64,000 bases of DNA from Burkholderiales bacterium RIFCSPLOWO2_12_FULL_61_40 (GTDB lineage Bacteria; Pseudomonadota; Gammaproteobacteria; Burkholderiales; Burkholderiaceae_C), in NCBI GenBank assembly GCA_001770935.1, contig MESI01000031.1:1-64000 (forward strand), written 5' to 3'. Each line of letters opens with the position of its first letter. The first letter of the stretch is position 1. The position numbers were made by a program, and so were the translations under genes. Of this stretch, positions 63,858 through 64,000 are shown one piece after another. The notes under the pieces are model-generated. The model was not told the origin of the DNA, searched no databases, and was given only the letters and a program-made list of their open reading frames with translations.

Positions 63858-64000
63858 CCGCAATCACACCGTCCAGGTTATTGCTGGACGTGAAAGACGT
63901 AGACGCCTGGTACGGCCCTGTGCAGGCGCTCAAGGGCGTGTCCTTGCAAGTACACGCGGGCGAGATCGTGACCTTGATCGGTGCCAACGGTGCAGGTAAA
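63854..64000 (+). CDS. livF: LivF-type ABC ATPase, cut by the window edge
   Basis: Starts with ATGA overlapping the livG stop. Only 49 codons lie in the window ([20 protein letters not shown], then Walker A GANGAGK), enough to identify the second ATPase of the Liv transporter. The rest lies beyond 64000. Confidence 0.9.
   Translation, partial: MTAITPSRLLLDVKDVDAWYGPVQALKGVSLQVHAGEIVTLIGANGAGK

Noticed and set aside
1..64000. CRISPR arrays, tRNA and rRNA genes, prophage or integron structures
   Set aside because: No evenly spaced repeats, no tRNA cloverleaf signals and no integrase gene were seen; the mobile signs are only remnants (IS91-like, DDE transposase tail, KilA-N).

Overview
The window is a chromosomal segment of a Gram-negative betaproteobacterium, most likely of the Comamonadaceae (Rhodoferax/Polaromonas/Acidovorax-like). 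This rests on high GC content, the overall gene style (YqjD/YqjE membrane proteins, DUF2760-Hsp70 pair, Liv-type transporter), and four copies of a dispersed ~56-bp repeat that I recognise, from memory, as typical of that family. No rRNA, tRNA or CRISPR array was seen.

Layout. 0-3.7 kb: a class V aminotransferase, a YqjD/YqjE/YqjK-type inner-membrane stress trio and a Bcr/CflA-type exporter. 3.8-10.4 kb: a compact four-gene operon (TonB receptor, SAM methyltransferase, MFS transporter, saccharopine-dehydrogenase-like reductase) diverging from an AraC regulator, with a near-perfect Fur box between them; this is probably an iron/metallophore locus. 10.4-13.1 kb: a secreted protein of unknown function, a strong hairpin, and a gene graveyard (IS91-type transposase remnant joined to a broken imuB 3' end). 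13.1-25.5 kb: a PAS-GGDEF-EAL protein; a DsrE / MFS / ArsR-rhodanese operon that looks like a reactive-sulfur response unit; an EamA transporter, a GlsB-like protein and an M48 lipoprotein; a small HTH protein, a periplasmic binding protein and two chemoreceptors. 25.5-29.3 kb: a transposase remnant, enoyl-CoA hydratase, a GT39-type glycosyltransferase, and a decayed hipBA module (antitoxin intact, toxin deleted) with two palindromic operators.

29.3-36.1 kb is a seven-gene, one-direction operon: a coiled-coil protein, a Sel1/TPR-like protein, a peptidoglycan-binding/PotD fusion, a membrane protein, a PspA/IM30-like protein, an AAA+ ATPase and a TerB-like protein. It looks like an undescribed envelope-maintenance or stress machine. 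36.2-42.3 kb: a second GGDEF-EAL protein, a MarR-FUSC efflux pair, a small lipoprotein and an M50 peptidase. 42.4-47.7 kb: a translationally coupled DUF2760-Hsp70 pair followed by a second, much longer Hsp70; the second Hsp70 carries a dispersed repeat in frame. 47.9-55.5 kb: a Na/Pi cotransporter, a 2'-5' RNA ligase-like protein, a bL12-like membrane protein, a KilA-N pseudogene, an OYE-type reductase, a radical SAM protein, a second GT39-like protein and an unknown protein.

55.5-64.0 kb looks like an L-pipecolate/lysine catabolic locus: an L-pipecolate-oxidase-like FAD enzyme (amaA) divergent from a LysR regulator, an ALDH7-type dehydrogenase (amaB), and a livJHMGF-type ABC transporter running off the right edge. 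The transporter probably imports the substrate of the two enzymes.
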